Part shown: piece by piece, positions 18,038 through 27,901 of the stretch
How the letters are laid out: each line of letters opens with the position of its first letter
How positions within the stretch are numbered: the first letter of the stretch is position 1
Source of the DNA: Flavobacteriales bacterium
GTDB taxonomy: Bacteria; Bacteroidota; Bacteroidia; Flavobacteriales_D; Crocinitomicaceae
DNA length: 64,000 nt
Assembly (NCBI GenBank): GCA_018883325.1
Contig: VEQH01000015.1
Location: forward strand, 1 to 64,000
Reading direction: 5' to 3'
The notes under the pieces: model-generated
What the model saw: only the letters and a program-made list of their open reading frames with translations
Database searches by the model: none
What the model was told of the DNA's origin: nothing
Program-made: the position numbers and the translations under genes

Positions 18038-18697
18038 TCAATCATCGGCACTTTTAGTACTTTTCTTTCCGTTGAAATAGAAGGTGTATCCAAATCCTAC
18101 GGTTAGAAAAGAATTGGACTTTGCAAGTTCAGCTTGTGTGTAGCCGATATTTGAATCAATTCCGATCATTTCTGGTGTGAAGGAATAGCCATAAAACGGA
18201 TACGAAATGATGAAACGATACGAGGCATTTACATCTGAAGCTAACACAAAAGCGATAGTTGGTTCAATAACTAATGCTTGCTTGCGTTCAAATCTAATTC
18301 CTTTTGCGCGCAATAAATCCGTGTTGGCATAGCTTTCTAAGTAACCTACTTTTATTCCAATGTCTGTTCCAATTAAATCTGTCCAAAATTTCTCGTGACT
18401 TATTTTTAAATATCCTGCGCCTGAATGTATACCGCCAAAAACTTTCTGAGAAACGCGAAATTCATTAATGTTAAAATAGGTGTAATGCAATCCAACTCCG
18501 AAAGCTAAACCAAATTTTGTAGCAAATTGATATTGAGGTGCAACACAAACCAATCCTTGCATAATATCCTTGTTTGCCTTGTTGGTAAAAGCATTCGGTA
18601 AGCCAATTTCGAAAGTGAAAGAGTCATCGAATTCAATTTGTGCAAAGCTCGTTTGAACAAAAAAGAAAAGGAATAAAATCTGAACTACTGCTTTCAT
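18038..18697 (-). CDS. Small outer-membrane beta-barrel-like protein
   Basis: The 219-aa protein has a signal peptide (MKAVVQILFLFFFVQTSFAQ) and then alternating hydrophobic and aromatic strands with many Gly-Tyr-Phe turns, ending FLTVGFGYTFYFNGKK. This fits a small (8-10-strand) porin or OmpA-barrel-like protein. No sequence motif identifies a function. The flippase gene lies 21 bp upstream on the same strand (its stop is at 18719), so the two are probably co-transcribed. Confidence 0.75.
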   Translation of the reverse strand: MKAVVQILFLFFFVQTSFAQIEFDDSFTFEIGLPNAFTNKANKDIMQGLVCVAPQYQFATKFGLAFGVGLHYTYFNINEFRVSQKVFGGIHSGAGYLKISHEKFWTDLIGTDIGIKVGYLESYANTDLLRAKGIRFERKQALVIEPTIAFVLASDVNASYRFIISYPFYGYSFTPEMIGIDSNIGYTQAELAKSNSFLTVGFGYTFYFNGKKSTKSADD

Positions 18698-18718
18698 GGA
18701 ATGATAACGTTTAAAAAT

Positions 18719-20221
18719 TTACTTTCTTATGCGAGCAGACCATTTACGATAGCTATTTTTTGTAAAATTGACAATCTCAGGTTCTAAATTAAAAAGCCAA
18801 ATTGGAACAATAAAGCCAATTAAAACAACAATTTCCTTCCCTCCTATCGCTAACCAAACGTTCCAATCTTTAAACAATTCGTAATAATTAAAAGTTACAG
18901 CCAACAACACATTCAGGGCAAATAAACCAATTAATTTAATCTGTTTGAAATTAAAAGGTTGCAATCCAAATAAATAATAGACAAATCCACAGCGCAAAAT
19001 ATTATAAGCCACATAAGCAAAACTCGTTGAAATCGCAGCACCATCAATGCCGTACTTTGGAATCAATAATTTATTTAAACCATAAACCAAAGAACATAAA
19101 ATGAATGTGAAGATCAAATCGTATCTAAAACTTTTTGATGTGGAAAAAATCGTTCCGTTCAATCCGCTGTACATGTCGAATATTTTTCCAACCATCAAAA
19201 TCACAAACACATTGATTCCTGATTTATAGGCAGGTATGAAAGAAAACAGTTCGTTAATTGGCATATAAATCACCAAAAATCCAAGTAAACCAATGATTAA
19301 ACCAATGGAAGAAGATTTTTGATAAATATCTTTCATTCCAACCATGTCTTTTGTTTGCCAATATTTTGCTACCAAAGTTGAACTCACCCGAACAATCGAA
19401 CGATAGGGAACCATGAGCGCACTGGTCAAATAAATAATGGTTGTGTAAACACCTGTTGCCTCCAAACCTATGTATGAGGCAATCATCATTGCGTCCATTG
19501 AAATCACAAGTAATGTTGCCAAACTATTCATGTAACTCATCAAGCTGAACGAAATCAATATTTTTCTAAATCTTCTTGGAACAGTAATCGATTGCATTGA
19601 AAATTTCAATTCTTTCAATCGAATTAAATAAACCAACAACACCAAGCATGGAATAAAATACGCCAAAGTATGGGCGATAAAAAATTGGTTAAAATCAATG
19701 ACTTTTCCTGCTAATAACAAGAGTAGGATAAAAATCAAAACTCTCAAAAATATTTCTTGTAAGAAAACTGGCAACACATTTTTGTACAAGCCACGCAAAT
19801 AACTTTCAAAAAGCATAAAGAAAATATTGGCGATTCCAAGTGGAATAACCCAAAGGTAATAATGCGTGAAAAGCTTCGATTTTTCTGAATAATAATCAAT
19901 AATTGATTCATTGAAAAACAGAATTAAGAGTGTGAAAATCGTGATTCCAACAAGAACAATGAGCATGTTCAATAATAGAAATCCATAATGATTTTTGGCT
20001 TCATTTCTGAAAAATGGGAAAAAACGCCAAGTAGAATAAATTGAACCAAGGTTTGAAAGTTGAGCAAAAAGCAAACCTACAGTGATAATCAAGTTCATCA
20101 ATCCAACTTGCTCCACCGTCAGCAAAGCAATAAACAAAATCGCCTTGTTCACATATCCCAAGGACAAACCTATAAAAGATAAAACGGTTGTTTTTATTGC
20201 GTCTTTTTGAACTACTCCCAT
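18719..20221 (-). CDS. Oligosaccharide flippase, MOP/Wzx-like
   Basis: About 500 residues with 13-14 membrane segments and the N-terminal signature of polysaccharide-biosynthesis flippases in Bacteroidota (MGVVQKDAIKTTVLSFIG, LGYVNKAILF, LTVEQVGLMNLI). I use the ATG at 20221, because the family begins at this MGxVQKD phrase; a longer frame begins at 20248 and adds nine residues. Members move undecaprenyl-linked sugars across the inner membrane. There are no glycosyltransferase neighbours, so the substrate is unknown. Downstream the outer-membrane protein gene follows closely. Confidence 0.85.
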   Translation of the reverse strand: MGVVQKDAIKTTVLSFIGLSLGYVNKAILFIALLTVEQVGLMNLIITVGLLFAQLSNLGSIYSTWRFFPFFRNEAKNHYGFLLLNMLIVLVGITIFTLLILFFNESIIDYYSEKSKLFTHYYLWVIPLGIANIFFMLFESYLRGLYKNVLPVFLQEIFLRVLIFILLLLLAGKVIDFNQFFIAHTLAYFIPCLVLLVYLIRLKELKFSMQSITVPRRFRKILISFSLMSYMNSLATLLVISMDAMMIASYIGLEATGVYTTIIYLTSALMVPYRSIVRVSSTLVAKYWQTKDMVGMKDIYQKSSSIGLIIGLLGFLVIYMPINELFSFIPAYKSGINVFVILMVGKIFDMYSGLNGTIFSTSKSFRYDLIFTFILCSLVYGLNKLLIPKYGIDGAAISTSFAYVAYNILRCGFVYYLFGLQPFNFKQIKLIGLFALNVLLAVTFNYYELFKDWNVWLAIGGKEIVVLIGFIVPIWLFNLEPEIVNFTKNSYRKWSARIRK

Positions 20222-20417
20222 GCGATGGTAAAAATAGTCAATATCCAATTACTTATGCCTTTGGCTTTACAGTTAAAATCAGAACTTCAAATCGAGATGC
20301 TTGCGAAAAACTGTTTTTTTTAAATGTAATGCTGAATAAGTAAATCGCATATTCAGCATTACGAATTAGCTTTCATACCAAAAGTCATCTCTCTCCTATT
20401 GAAATGACATACAACAA

Positions 20418-21041
20418 GATTCCTCCCTTCGGAAGGACTCTTGAATTGAGTAGAGAATGCGAAAATGAGTAACATTTTCGCCACCAACTCTAACAGCGGA
20501 GTCATTCCGAAATGAAATGAGGAATCTTATGCAAATAAAATGGTCATAATTAGTCTTAATCAATTCTTTATCAATGAATTAATAGATTCCTCCCTTCGGT
20601 CGGAAGGACTCATGAACTTGGAGAGAATGCGAAAATGAGAAACATTTTCGCAACCAACTTTAACAGCAGAGTCATTCCGAAATGAAATGAGGAATCTTAT
20701 GCAAATAAAAGGGTCATAATTAGTCTTAATCAATTCTTTATCAATGAATTAATAGATTCCTCCCTTCGGTCGGAAGGACTCATGAACTTGGAGAAAATGC
20801 GAAAATGAGAAACATTTTCGCCACCAACTTTAACAGCAGAGTCATTCCGAAATGAAATGAGGAATCTTGTGCAAATAAAAGGGTCATAATTAGTATTAAT
20901 CAATTCTTTATCAATGGATTAATAGATTCCTCCCTTCGGTCGGAAGGACTAATGAACTTGGAGAAAATGCGAAAATGAGAAACATTTTCGCCACCAACTT
21001 TAACAGCAGAGTCATTCCGAAATGAAATGAGGAATCTTATG
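20418..21041. repeat. Four tandem copies of a 170-bp hairpin-rich repeat
   Basis: GATTCCTCCCTTCGG recurs at 20418, 20585, 20755 and 20925; the last three starts are exactly 170 bp apart. Each unit begins AGATTCCTCCCTTCGG, ends GAAATGAGGAATCTT (inverted to its start) and holds two inner hairpins (CCTTCGGTCGGAAGG and GCGAAAATGAGAAACATTTTCGC-like). An AT-rich linker ending TCAATTCTTTATCAATGAAT follows. Unit 1 lacks four bases of the CTTCGGTCGG loop and unit 4 is cut before its linker. No open frame. The same family appears inverted at 53077-53498. Confidence 0.9.
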
Positions 21042-21073
21042 GGAAACCAAGGAGATTACATCCTTATGTCTTC

Positions 21074-23122
21074 TCACTCGTCATTCAACTTTTTAACCAT
21101 CGTTAAAATTGTAGCTAATGCAACCGTTTCTCCTGTTTCGTCATAAACATCAACCAAGAATTTCACAATTCCTTTAGCAATGTCGTCTTCTGAACGTTTT
21201 TCTTGATCAATTTTTTCTTTCACTGTGAAACGCACGCCAATTGTCGCTCCTGGATAAACTGGTTTCACAAAACGTGCTTCTTCCAAACCATAATTTAAAA
21301 GAACTGGACCTTTTTTCGGGTCAACGAATAAACCAGCTGCTTTAGAGAGAATGAAATAACCATGCGCCACACGACGTTCAAAGATTGTTCCTTCCAATGA
21401 AGTTGCGTCCATGTGTGCATAGAAATTGTCTCCCGAAACATTCGCAAAATTGACAATGTCTGCATCAGTAACCGTGTGCTTGTGTGTGAAAACAGTTTCA
21501 CCAATCACTAATTCCTCAAAATGCTTGCGGAAAACATGTGGATTTGCTTCAGGCATCGCAGCACCAACTTGAAATTGTTGCGTGATTTCTGTAATTGTTG
21601 TTGGATGTCCTTGAATGGCTGTGCGTTGTAAATAATGTAAAATACCACGTTTTCCACCCATTTCTTCTCCACCTCCTGCTCTACCTGGACCACCGTGTGT
21701 TAACAATGGCATTGGCGAACCGTGACCTGTACTTTCTTTCGCACACTCTTTATTCAAAACCAAAATACGACCGTGCATTGATGCTGCGCCAACAACATAT
21801 TCACGCGCTTCTTTGTTACAAGGTGTAACGATAGAAGAAACCAATGAACCTTTACCCATTTTAGCTAATTCAATAGCATCGTCTAGGTTTTTATAAGGCA
21901 TTACCGTCGCAACTGGACCAAAAGCTTCGATGTTGTGAACGTCAGTTTTATTAAATGGATCGCTGTTTCTAAATAATATCGGAGAGAAAAATGCACCCAC
22001 ATTTTTGTCAGCACCTAAGACATTGAAATTATCTAAATCTCCGAAAACAATTTCCTGAGACTTTGCAAGTTCTTCAACACTTGCACGAACGCTTTCAACT
22101 TGTCCTCTTGTTGCCAAAGACCCCATGCGAACACCTTCCACACTTGGATCACCAATAACTGTTGAAGCCAAACGTGCAGCAATTGCTTTTTCAACTTCTT
22201 CCGTTAAGTTTTCCGGAACGATGATACGACGAACAGCTGTACATTTTTGTCCTGCTTTCACTGTCATTTCTTTTACTGTTTCTTTAATAAACAGCGCAAA
22301 CTCTTCCGTATCTGGAGTTGCTTTTTCTCCAAGAATTGTTGCATTCAATGAATCAGCTTCTAAGTTGAAAAGGATGTTATGTTGAGCAATTCTTGGAGCT
22401 GATTTTAACATTAATCCTGTAGATGCGCTACCTGTAAAAGTTACAACATCTTCGGAAGTTACGTGATCCGTGATTCCACGACCAGCACCACAAACCAATT
22501 GCAAAGCACCTTCAGGAATTATTTTTGAATCGATGATGTCATGCACCATGATTTCAGTTAAGTAACACGTTGCACCTGATGGTTTTACAATCGCAGGAAC
22601 GCCCGCCATCATGTTTACTGCGATTTTCTCTAACATTCCCCAAATTGGAAAATTGAAGGCATTGATATGCACCGCAACTCCCTCTTTTGGAACCATAATA
22701 TGGTGACCGATGAACGAGCCATTTTTTGATAATGGAGCTGCCACACCATCAACATAATAAGGTAAATCAGGAAATTGTTTACGCAAAGATGCATTGGCAA
22801 ATAAGTTACCAATTCCACCTTCGATATCGATCCAAGAATCAACACGCGTTGCGCCTGTCCAAGCTGATGCTTGATAATATTTTTCTTTTTTTGAAATTAG
22901 ATGTAAAGCCAATGCTTTGAGCATACGTCCACGCTCTTGGAACGTCATTTTTCGAAGCATGCGACCACCCGTTTTACGACCGTATTCGAGCATCGCAGCA
23001 TAATCCAATCCTGCACTTGAAGCTTCTCCAATTTTCTCTCCAGTGATTGCATTATAAAGATTTGTTTCAACGCCATCGCCATCGAACCATTTACCTAAAG
23101 CATAACTTTTATATCGTTGCAT
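21074..23122 (-). CDS. paaZ: PaaZ: oxepin-CoA hydrolase / 3-oxo-5,6-dehydrosuberyl-CoA semialdehyde dehydrogenase
   Basis: PaaZ opens the oxepin-CoA ring and oxidises the resulting semialdehyde in aerobic phenylacetate breakdown. The 682-aa protein has an aldehyde dehydrogenase part (residues 1 to about 515, with E255 in FNLEAD and catalytic C294 in KAGQKCTAVRRI) and a C-terminal MaoC-type hydratase part (FANVSGDNFYAHMD, the Asp/His dyad). It is full length. It stands alone on the minus strand between the repeat cluster and a divergent peptidase gene. Other paa genes in this window (paaC, paaD) are at the right end, 40 kb away, so the pathway is split. Confidence 0.93.
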   Translation of the reverse strand: MQRYKSYALGKWFDGDGVETNLYNAITGEKIGEASSAGLDYAAMLEYGRKTGGRMLRKMTFQERGRMLKALALHLISKKEKYYQASAWTGATRVDSWIDIEGGIGNLFANASLRKQFPDLPYYVDGVAAPLSKNGSFIGHHIMVPKEGVAVHINAFNFPIWGMLEKIAVNMMAGVPAIVKPSGATCYLTEIMVHDIIDSKIIPEGALQLVCGAGRGITDHVTSEDVVTFTGSASTGLMLKSAPRIAQHNILFNLEADSLNATILGEKATPDTEEFALFIKETVKEMTVKAGQKCTAVRRIIVPENLTEEVEKAIAARLASTVIGDPSVEGVRMGSLATRGQVESVRASVEELAKSQEIVFGDLDNFNVLGADKNVGAFFSPILFRNSDPFNKTDVHNIEAFGPVATVMPYKNLDDAIELAKMGKGSLVSSIVTPCNKEAREYVVGAASMHGRILVLNKECAKESTGHGSPMPLLTHGGPGRAGGGEEMGGKRGILHYLQRTAIQGHPTTITEITQQFQVGAAMPEANPHVFRKHFEELVIGETVFTHKHTVTDADIVNFANVSGDNFYAHMDATSLEGTIFERRVAHGYFILSKAAGLFVDPKKGPVLLNYGLEEARFVKPVYPGATIGVRFTVKEKIDQEKRSEDDIAKGIVKFLVDVYDETGETVALATILTMVKKLNDE

Positions 23123-23315
23123 AATGTTAATTTTTTACTTTGGTAAAGATAAGATAGAAAAAGATAATGCTCGATTTTAAGCAAAAAAATAAAAGAAATT
23201 AGTTTGCTTTTAAAGAAATAAACCTGTTTGAAATTTATAAATCAACAACTTAAAACAATTTCAAACTTTGATTGTCAATTCTTTTTATTTAATTTGTATT
23301 GCTAAAATTCAAACT

Positions 23316-26135
23316 ATGAAATCCTTAATTCTCCTTTTTACGCTTGTTTTTTCTTCCTTTATTTTTGCACAAGATTACTCTCGTGTGAAGGTCTTTGGCA
23401 ATGCTGAAGATTTGTACCAACTTAGTCAACTTGGTGTGGCTGTTGATCATGGAATTAGAAAAGAAGGCACATTTTTTATCTCAGATTTCTCAAAAGAAGA
23501 AATTCAAATCATGCAAGATTATGAATTTGATTATGAAATTTTAATTCCTGACGTTCAAGCCTATTATGTAAATATTCTCAATAATCCCGAAGCAGCACAC
23601 ACGACAAAAAATACAACTTGTTCAAGCACAGGAGGAGGTTCAACTGGGTTTTCTCCAACTACTCCATCCAATTTCAATCTTGGAACAATGGGTGGTTATT
23701 TAAAATACAACGAAATGTTGGCAGAATTGGATGATATGTTTGCGCAATATCCAAATTTAATCACGCAAAAAGCACCAATCTCAACATTTTTAACGGCTAA
23801 TAATCGCCCGATTTACCACGTAAAAATTTCAGATAATCCGAATGTAAACGAAACGGAACCTAAAGTTTTATACACTGCCATTCACCACGCTCGCGAACCA
23901 ATGTCTTTAATGGAAACGATCTTCTTTATGTGGTATGTACTTGAAAATTATGGTACTAACGAAGAAATAACATATTTAGTAAATAACACACAACTGTTTT
24001 TTGTTCCATGTATAAATCCTGATGGTTACTTATACAACGAATCAACTAATGCAAATGGCGGTGGAATGTGGCGTAAAAACAGAAGATTGAATAGCGGAGG
24101 TTCTTACGGCGTTGATTTGAATAGAAATTACGCTTATGGTTGGGGAACAACTGGCACAAGTACTACTCAAAGTAATGAAACGTATTGTGGAACTGCTCCA
24201 TTTTCTGAGCCAGAAACACAAGCAATGCGCTGGTTAGTTCAAAATCACAATTTCATTTCTGCTTTCAATGCACACACTTATGCTGAGGATATTCTTTTCC
24301 CGATTGGTACAACAACTGCGGAATTTGCACCACACCATGATTATTTTCAAGATTATACCAATCACATGGTACAATTCAACGGATACACAGCAATGAAAAG
24401 TTCTGGTTTATATCCTGCATCGGGTGATTCAGATGATTACATGTATAAATTGGATATTGGTGTGGGGGTAAAAGACACGATTTTTGTTCATACACCTGAG
24501 GTTGGTACTGCGTTTTGGCAACCACAAGCTGAAATAATTCCTACCTGCGCTGAAATGGTTTTTCCTAACTTGGTATTGGCGCATATTGCAAGAAATTATA
24601 ATGTTGTAAGTGACACAGACCCTAGCAATATTGCTACTTTAAGTGGAAATTTTAACCATTCAATCAAAAGATTAGGTAGAGAAGCGGGAACTGTAACGGT
24701 TTCAATTGAACCTTTGTTGAATATCGCAACTGTTGGAAATTCAGTTGTTTATAATTTGAATTTGCAACAAACTGCAAACGGAACAATTTCATATACCTTG
24801 AATCCATCCATTCAATTTGGAGATCAAATCAAGTATATCTTAAAAACAGACAATGGTATTTGGGTTAAAAAAGACACAATCATCAAAACGTATGGTTCAA
24901 TTGGTTTGCAAATTTTAGAAGATGCAACCGCGACAACAAATTGGACAGGAAATTGGGGAACAACAACCTCAACTTATGTTTCTGCGACAAAATCATTTAC
25001 TGACACTCCAACTGGAAATTATGCCAGCAATGCCAACAGAACTTTTACGTATGTGCCTGTTGTTGATTTAACGAACGCGGCCGCTGCAATGGTTTCTTTT
25101 TACGCGAAATGGAACTTGGAAGCAGATTATGATTTTGTTCAGTTTCAAGTGTCAACAGACAATGGAACGACATGGATTGGACAATGTGGAAATTACACAG
25201 TTCCTGGAACTAGTGCGAATGGAAGTGTGCAACCCAATAATCAACCTGTTTATGAAGGAGTTCAGTCGGCTTGGGTTTTGGAAGAAATTAATTTAAGTGA
25301 TTATTTAGGTCAACAAATAAAATTGCGCTTCCAACTTAGAGCGGATGGAGGAACAAATGCAGATGGTTTTTACTTCGATGATTTCAAAATTTTCTACAAC
25401 GAAGCTGGAGCACCTGTTTTACCCGTTGCCTCTTTCCAACCATCAACAAGCACTACTTGTATCGGAAATTCAATAGCATTTACTGATTTTTCATCTAATA
25501 TTCCAACAAGTTGGGACTGGACATTTGGCGATGGATACACTTCTAACCAACAAAACCCAACACATTCTTACTCAGTAGCTGGAACTTACACCGTTCAACT
25601 TACCGTAACAAATAGCGCAGGTAGCAATACCGTTTCTCAACTGATTGAAGTAAATCCAAACCCAACTGTAAACTTGTCTTCAAACGATAGCGACAATGTT
25701 GTATGTGACAATCAAGGTTTGGTTCAACTTTCTGTAAGTCCAGCAAATGCAACTGTTTCTGGATTGGGAGTAAACAATTTAACTTTTGACCCATCAATTG
25801 CTCAAATTGGTGTAAATGAAATTTCAGCTAATTACATTGACGGAAATGGATGTGGCGCTGCTACTTCGATTAATCTTATTGTTGAACAATGTTCTGGATT
25901 AAATGAAAATGCAGCTCAAAACCTACAAGTATTTCCAAATCCATCAGAAGGAATAATTACGTTGAAAAACGCAACTATTGGAAGTGAATTTTTCATTTTT
26001 GATTTCAAAGGTCAATTAGTTAAAACAGGGCTAGTAAGTTCTGAAAATCAAGAGATTTCATTAGAAAAAGTTGCATCTGGTGTTTACACAATTCAAGTGG
26101 AAGCGAAAAGAGTTAAACTAGTTTTGAAAAAATAA
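23316..26135 (+). CDS. Secreted M14 zinc carboxypeptidase with PKD and T9SS domains
   Basis: I choose the ATG at 23316 because a signal peptide (MKSLILLFTLVFSSFIFAQ) starts there. The M14 domain (about residues 115-430) has the zinc motif HAREPMSLME (H191, E194), the substrate arginines in WRKNRRLNSGGSYGVDLNRN, the third ligand His in FNAHTYAED and the catalytic Glu in HTPEVGTAF. Then come a jelly-roll-like module, a PKD domain (WDWTFGDGYTSNQQNPTHSY) and a T9SS type A tail (VFPNPSEG to VKLVLKK). It should be an extracellular carboxypeptidase released or anchored by type IX secretion. It is monocistronic, divergent from paaZ. Confidence 0.92.
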   Translation: MKSLILLFTLVFSSFIFAQDYSRVKVFGNAEDLYQLSQLGVAVDHGIRKEGTFFISDFSKEEIQIMQDYEFDYEILIPDVQAYYVNILNNPEAAHTTKNTTCSSTGGGSTGFSPTTPSNFNLGTMGGYLKYNEMLAELDDMFAQYPNLITQKAPISTFLTANNRPIYHVKISDNPNVNETEPKVLYTAIHHAREPMSLMETIFFMWYVLENYGTNEEITYLVNNTQLFFVPCINPDGYLYNESTNANGGGMWRKNRRLNSGGSYGVDLNRNYAYGWGTTGTSTTQSNETYCGTAPFSEPETQAMRWLVQNHNFISAFNAHTYAEDILFPIGTTTAEFAPHHDYFQDYTNHMVQFNGYTAMKSSGLYPASGDSDDYMYKLDIGVGVKDTIFVHTPEVGTAFWQPQAEIIPTCAEMVFPNLVLAHIARNYNVVSDTDPSNIATLSGNFNHSIKRLGREAGTVTVSIEPLLNIATVGNSVVYNLNLQQTANGTISYTLNPSIQFGDQIKYILKTDNGIWVKKDTIIKTYGSIGLQILEDATATTNWTGNWGTTTSTYVSATKSFTDTPTGNYASNANRTFTYVPVVDLTNAAAAMVSFYAKWNLEADYDFVQFQVSTDNGTTWIGQCGNYTVPGTSANGSVQPNNQPVYEGVQSAWVLEEINLSDYLGQQIKLRFQLRADGGTNADGFYFDDFKIFYNEAGAPVLPVASFQPSTSTTCIGNSIAFTDFSSNIPTSWDWTFGDGYTSNQQNPTHSYSVAGTYTVQLTVTNSAGSNTVSQLIEVNPNPTVNLSSNDSDNVVCDNQGLVQLSVSPANATVSGLGVNNLTFDPSIAQIGVNEISANYIDGNGCGAATSINLIVEQCSGLNENAAQNLQVFPNPSEGIITLKNATIGSEFFIFDFKGQLVKTGLVSSENQEISLEKVASGVYTIQVEAKRVKLVLKK

Positions 26136-26215
26136 ACTAGTTGGTTTAACTTACTTTTAGAACAAACCAAAATTGATTAAACTCAAGTTAAAACTCAATT
26201 TGACTTGTTTTAACG

Positions 26216-26244
26216 TTTGTTCAATGGGTTTCTTGTTAATTTTG
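26216..26244 (+). promoter_or_regulatory. Consensus Bacteroidota promoter of the carotenoid operon
   Basis: TTTG (26216-26219), a 17-base spacer and TAATTTTG (26237-26244) match the -33/-7 consensus. The start codon at 26249 follows only four bases after the -7 box, so transcription would begin at or next to the ATG, giving a leaderless message. Confidence 0.65.
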
Positions 26245-26248
26245 TGCC

Positions 26249-27253
26249 ATGATTTTAGTCACAGGTGCAACAGGACTTTTAGGCAGTCATCTACTTTACG
26301 AGTTAATTTCAAATGGTGAAAGTTGCGTGGCGCTTTGTCATTCTAAAAGTAAAATCTTACAAGTTACGGATCTTTTCAAGTTTTACAATCCAACAAAAGC
26401 GGATGAATACTTGAAAAAAATCACTTGGAAAGAAGGCGATTTATTAGATATTTTCTTTCTCAAAGAATTGTTTAATGGTATCACTCACGTTTATCATTGT
26501 GCTGCAAAAGTTTCCTTTTTCAAGGCTGATTTTTCAGAATGTATGCGCCAAAACAGAGAAGCGACCGCCAATGTGGTTAATTTCTGTTTGAAGTATAAGG
26601 TAGAAAAATTGTGCTATGTCAGTTCAACTGCGGCGATTGGCAACAATCCAAAAGGTTTAACAACAGAAAGTGATAAATGGGAAATTGAAGATAATAATAG
26701 CGGTTACTCCATTTCAAAATTTTCTGCTGAAAAGGAAGTTTGGCGCGGAATTGAAGAAGGTTTAAGTGCTGTTATCATTAATCCTTGTGTGATTCTCGGC
26801 CCTGGAAATTGGGAAAGCGGATCATTATCTATTTTCAAAACAGGAAAAAAAGGTTTACTTTTTTATCCAAGCGGAAGTAATGCTACTGTAGATGCCCGCG
26901 ATGTTGCTTTTTGTATGCGACACCTGATGAACAGTAACATTCAATCCGAACGTTTTTTATGTGTTGGTACGAACCAATCCTTTAAGGATTTATTTACAAA
27001 TGTCTGCTCCATAATGAAAAGCAGCATACCAAAATATCAAGCACCTAAATCGATTGCGCTTTTCTTTGCCACTATTTTAGAATTTTTTAGTCGTTTTAGC
27101 GGTAAAAAAAGTGGCTTATCAGTAGAAACAGTGCATTCAGCTTACAAAAACATCTCCTACGATGTTTCAAAAATTAAAGTAGCTGTTCCAGTAAAATTTA
27201 AAACGTTACAAGAAACAGTAGAAAATGTTTTAAAAGCACGAACAAATCAATAA
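26249..27253 (+). CDS. NAD-dependent epimerase/dehydratase (extended SDR)
   Basis: The 334-aa protein has the extended-SDR fold: the nucleotide-binding GATGLLG at residues 6-12 and the catalytic Y153xxxK157 (SGYSISK) with the upstream VSSTAA serine. The start is fixed because the first beta-strand (ILVTGATG) begins at residue 2. Substrate is not clear; relatives act on sugar nucleotides, dihydroflavonol-like compounds or sterols. It is followed 20 bp later by three carotenoid genes on the same strand and may be part of that operon, for example a step in carotenoid tailoring, but it could also be an unrelated housekeeping gene. Confidence 0.85.
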   Translation: MILVTGATGLLGSHLLYELISNGESCVALCHSKSKILQVTDLFKFYNPTKADEYLKKITWKEGDLLDIFFLKELFNGITHVYHCAAKVSFFKADFSECMRQNREATANVVNFCLKYKVEKLCYVSSTAAIGNNPKGLTTESDKWEIEDNNSGYSISKFSAEKEVWRGIEEGLSAVIINPCVILGPGNWESGSLSIFKTGKKGLLFYPSGSNATVDARDVAFCMRHLMNSNIQSERFLCVGTNQSFKDLFTNVCSIMKSSIPKYQAPKSIALFFATILEFFSRFSGKKSGLSVETVHSAYKNISYDVSKIKVAVPVKFKTLQETVENVLKARTNQ

Positions 27254-27273
27254 TCACAAACGTTTTATTAGCA

Positions 27274-27900
27274 ATGTCACTAAAAAGTAAGATACTTATT
27301 TCTATTCTCGTTATTCTATACACAGTAGGTTTGTTTGGAATATCAATGCCTCAATATAGAAATATGTTTTTGGCCTTATCAGACATAAATCTATTTGTTT
27401 CCTTTTTGATTCTTGTTATTGCTAGAAAACGAAAAATTGGATTGTGGTATTTATTCCTAGCATTTACATTTCTTGTTGGAATGACTGTAGAATGGATTGG
27501 AGTGCATACAGGTTTTTTGTTTGGTAATTACGAATACGGGCAAAATTTAGGTCGTAAGTTTGATGGTATTCCTTATGTGATTGGTATCAATTGGGCGTTG
27601 ATTGTTGTAAGTTCGGCAACCTTATCTAAGCATTTTTTCCGCCACAGTTATTTAACTCCCTTTTTAGGAGCACTAATTATGGTTGGTTTCGATATTTTAA
27701 TGGAACCTGTTGCTATTGCAAGTGATTTTTGGAGTTGGAAAGATGGATATATTCCGATTTTCAATTACGTTTGTTGGTTTATCGTTGGTTTACTTTTACA
27801 GCTTATTTATCACTTTTTTAAACTAAATGAGTCAAACAAAGTCAACGATTCCTTGTTTGTAATAATGACGATGTTTTTTATCATTTTAAATATTCTATAA
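27274..27900 (+). CDS. cruF: Carotenoid biosynthesis protein, CruF-like (carotenoid 1,2-hydratase family)
   Basis: The 208-aa membrane protein has about six hydrophobic segments with the conserved DUF422/CruF phrases VEWIGVHTGFLFGNYEYG, GIPYVIGINWALI and DILMEPVAIASDFWSW. CruF-type enzymes hydrate the open psi end of monocyclic carotenoids. It lies directly before crtZ (1-bp gap) and crtYcd, which supports a monocyclic-carotenoid pathway of the saproxanthin/myxol kind known in marine flavobacteria. The precise hydratase activity is inferred from family and context. Confidence 0.8.
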   Translation: MSLKSKILISILVILYTVGLFGISMPQYRNMFLALSDINLFVSFLILVIARKRKIGLWYLFLAFTFLVGMTVEWIGVHTGFLFGNYEYGQNLGRKFDGIPYVIGINWALIVVSSATLSKHFFRHSYLTPFLGALIMVGFDILMEPVAIASDFWSWKDGYIPIFNYVCWFIVGLLLQLIYHFFKLNESNKVNDSLFVIMTMFFIILNIL

Positions 27901-27901
27901 T

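Noticed and set aside
20418-21041. Possible CRISPR array because of regular 170-bp spacing
   Set aside because: The whole unit including the linker is repeated; there are no unique spacers, and no cas genes are near.
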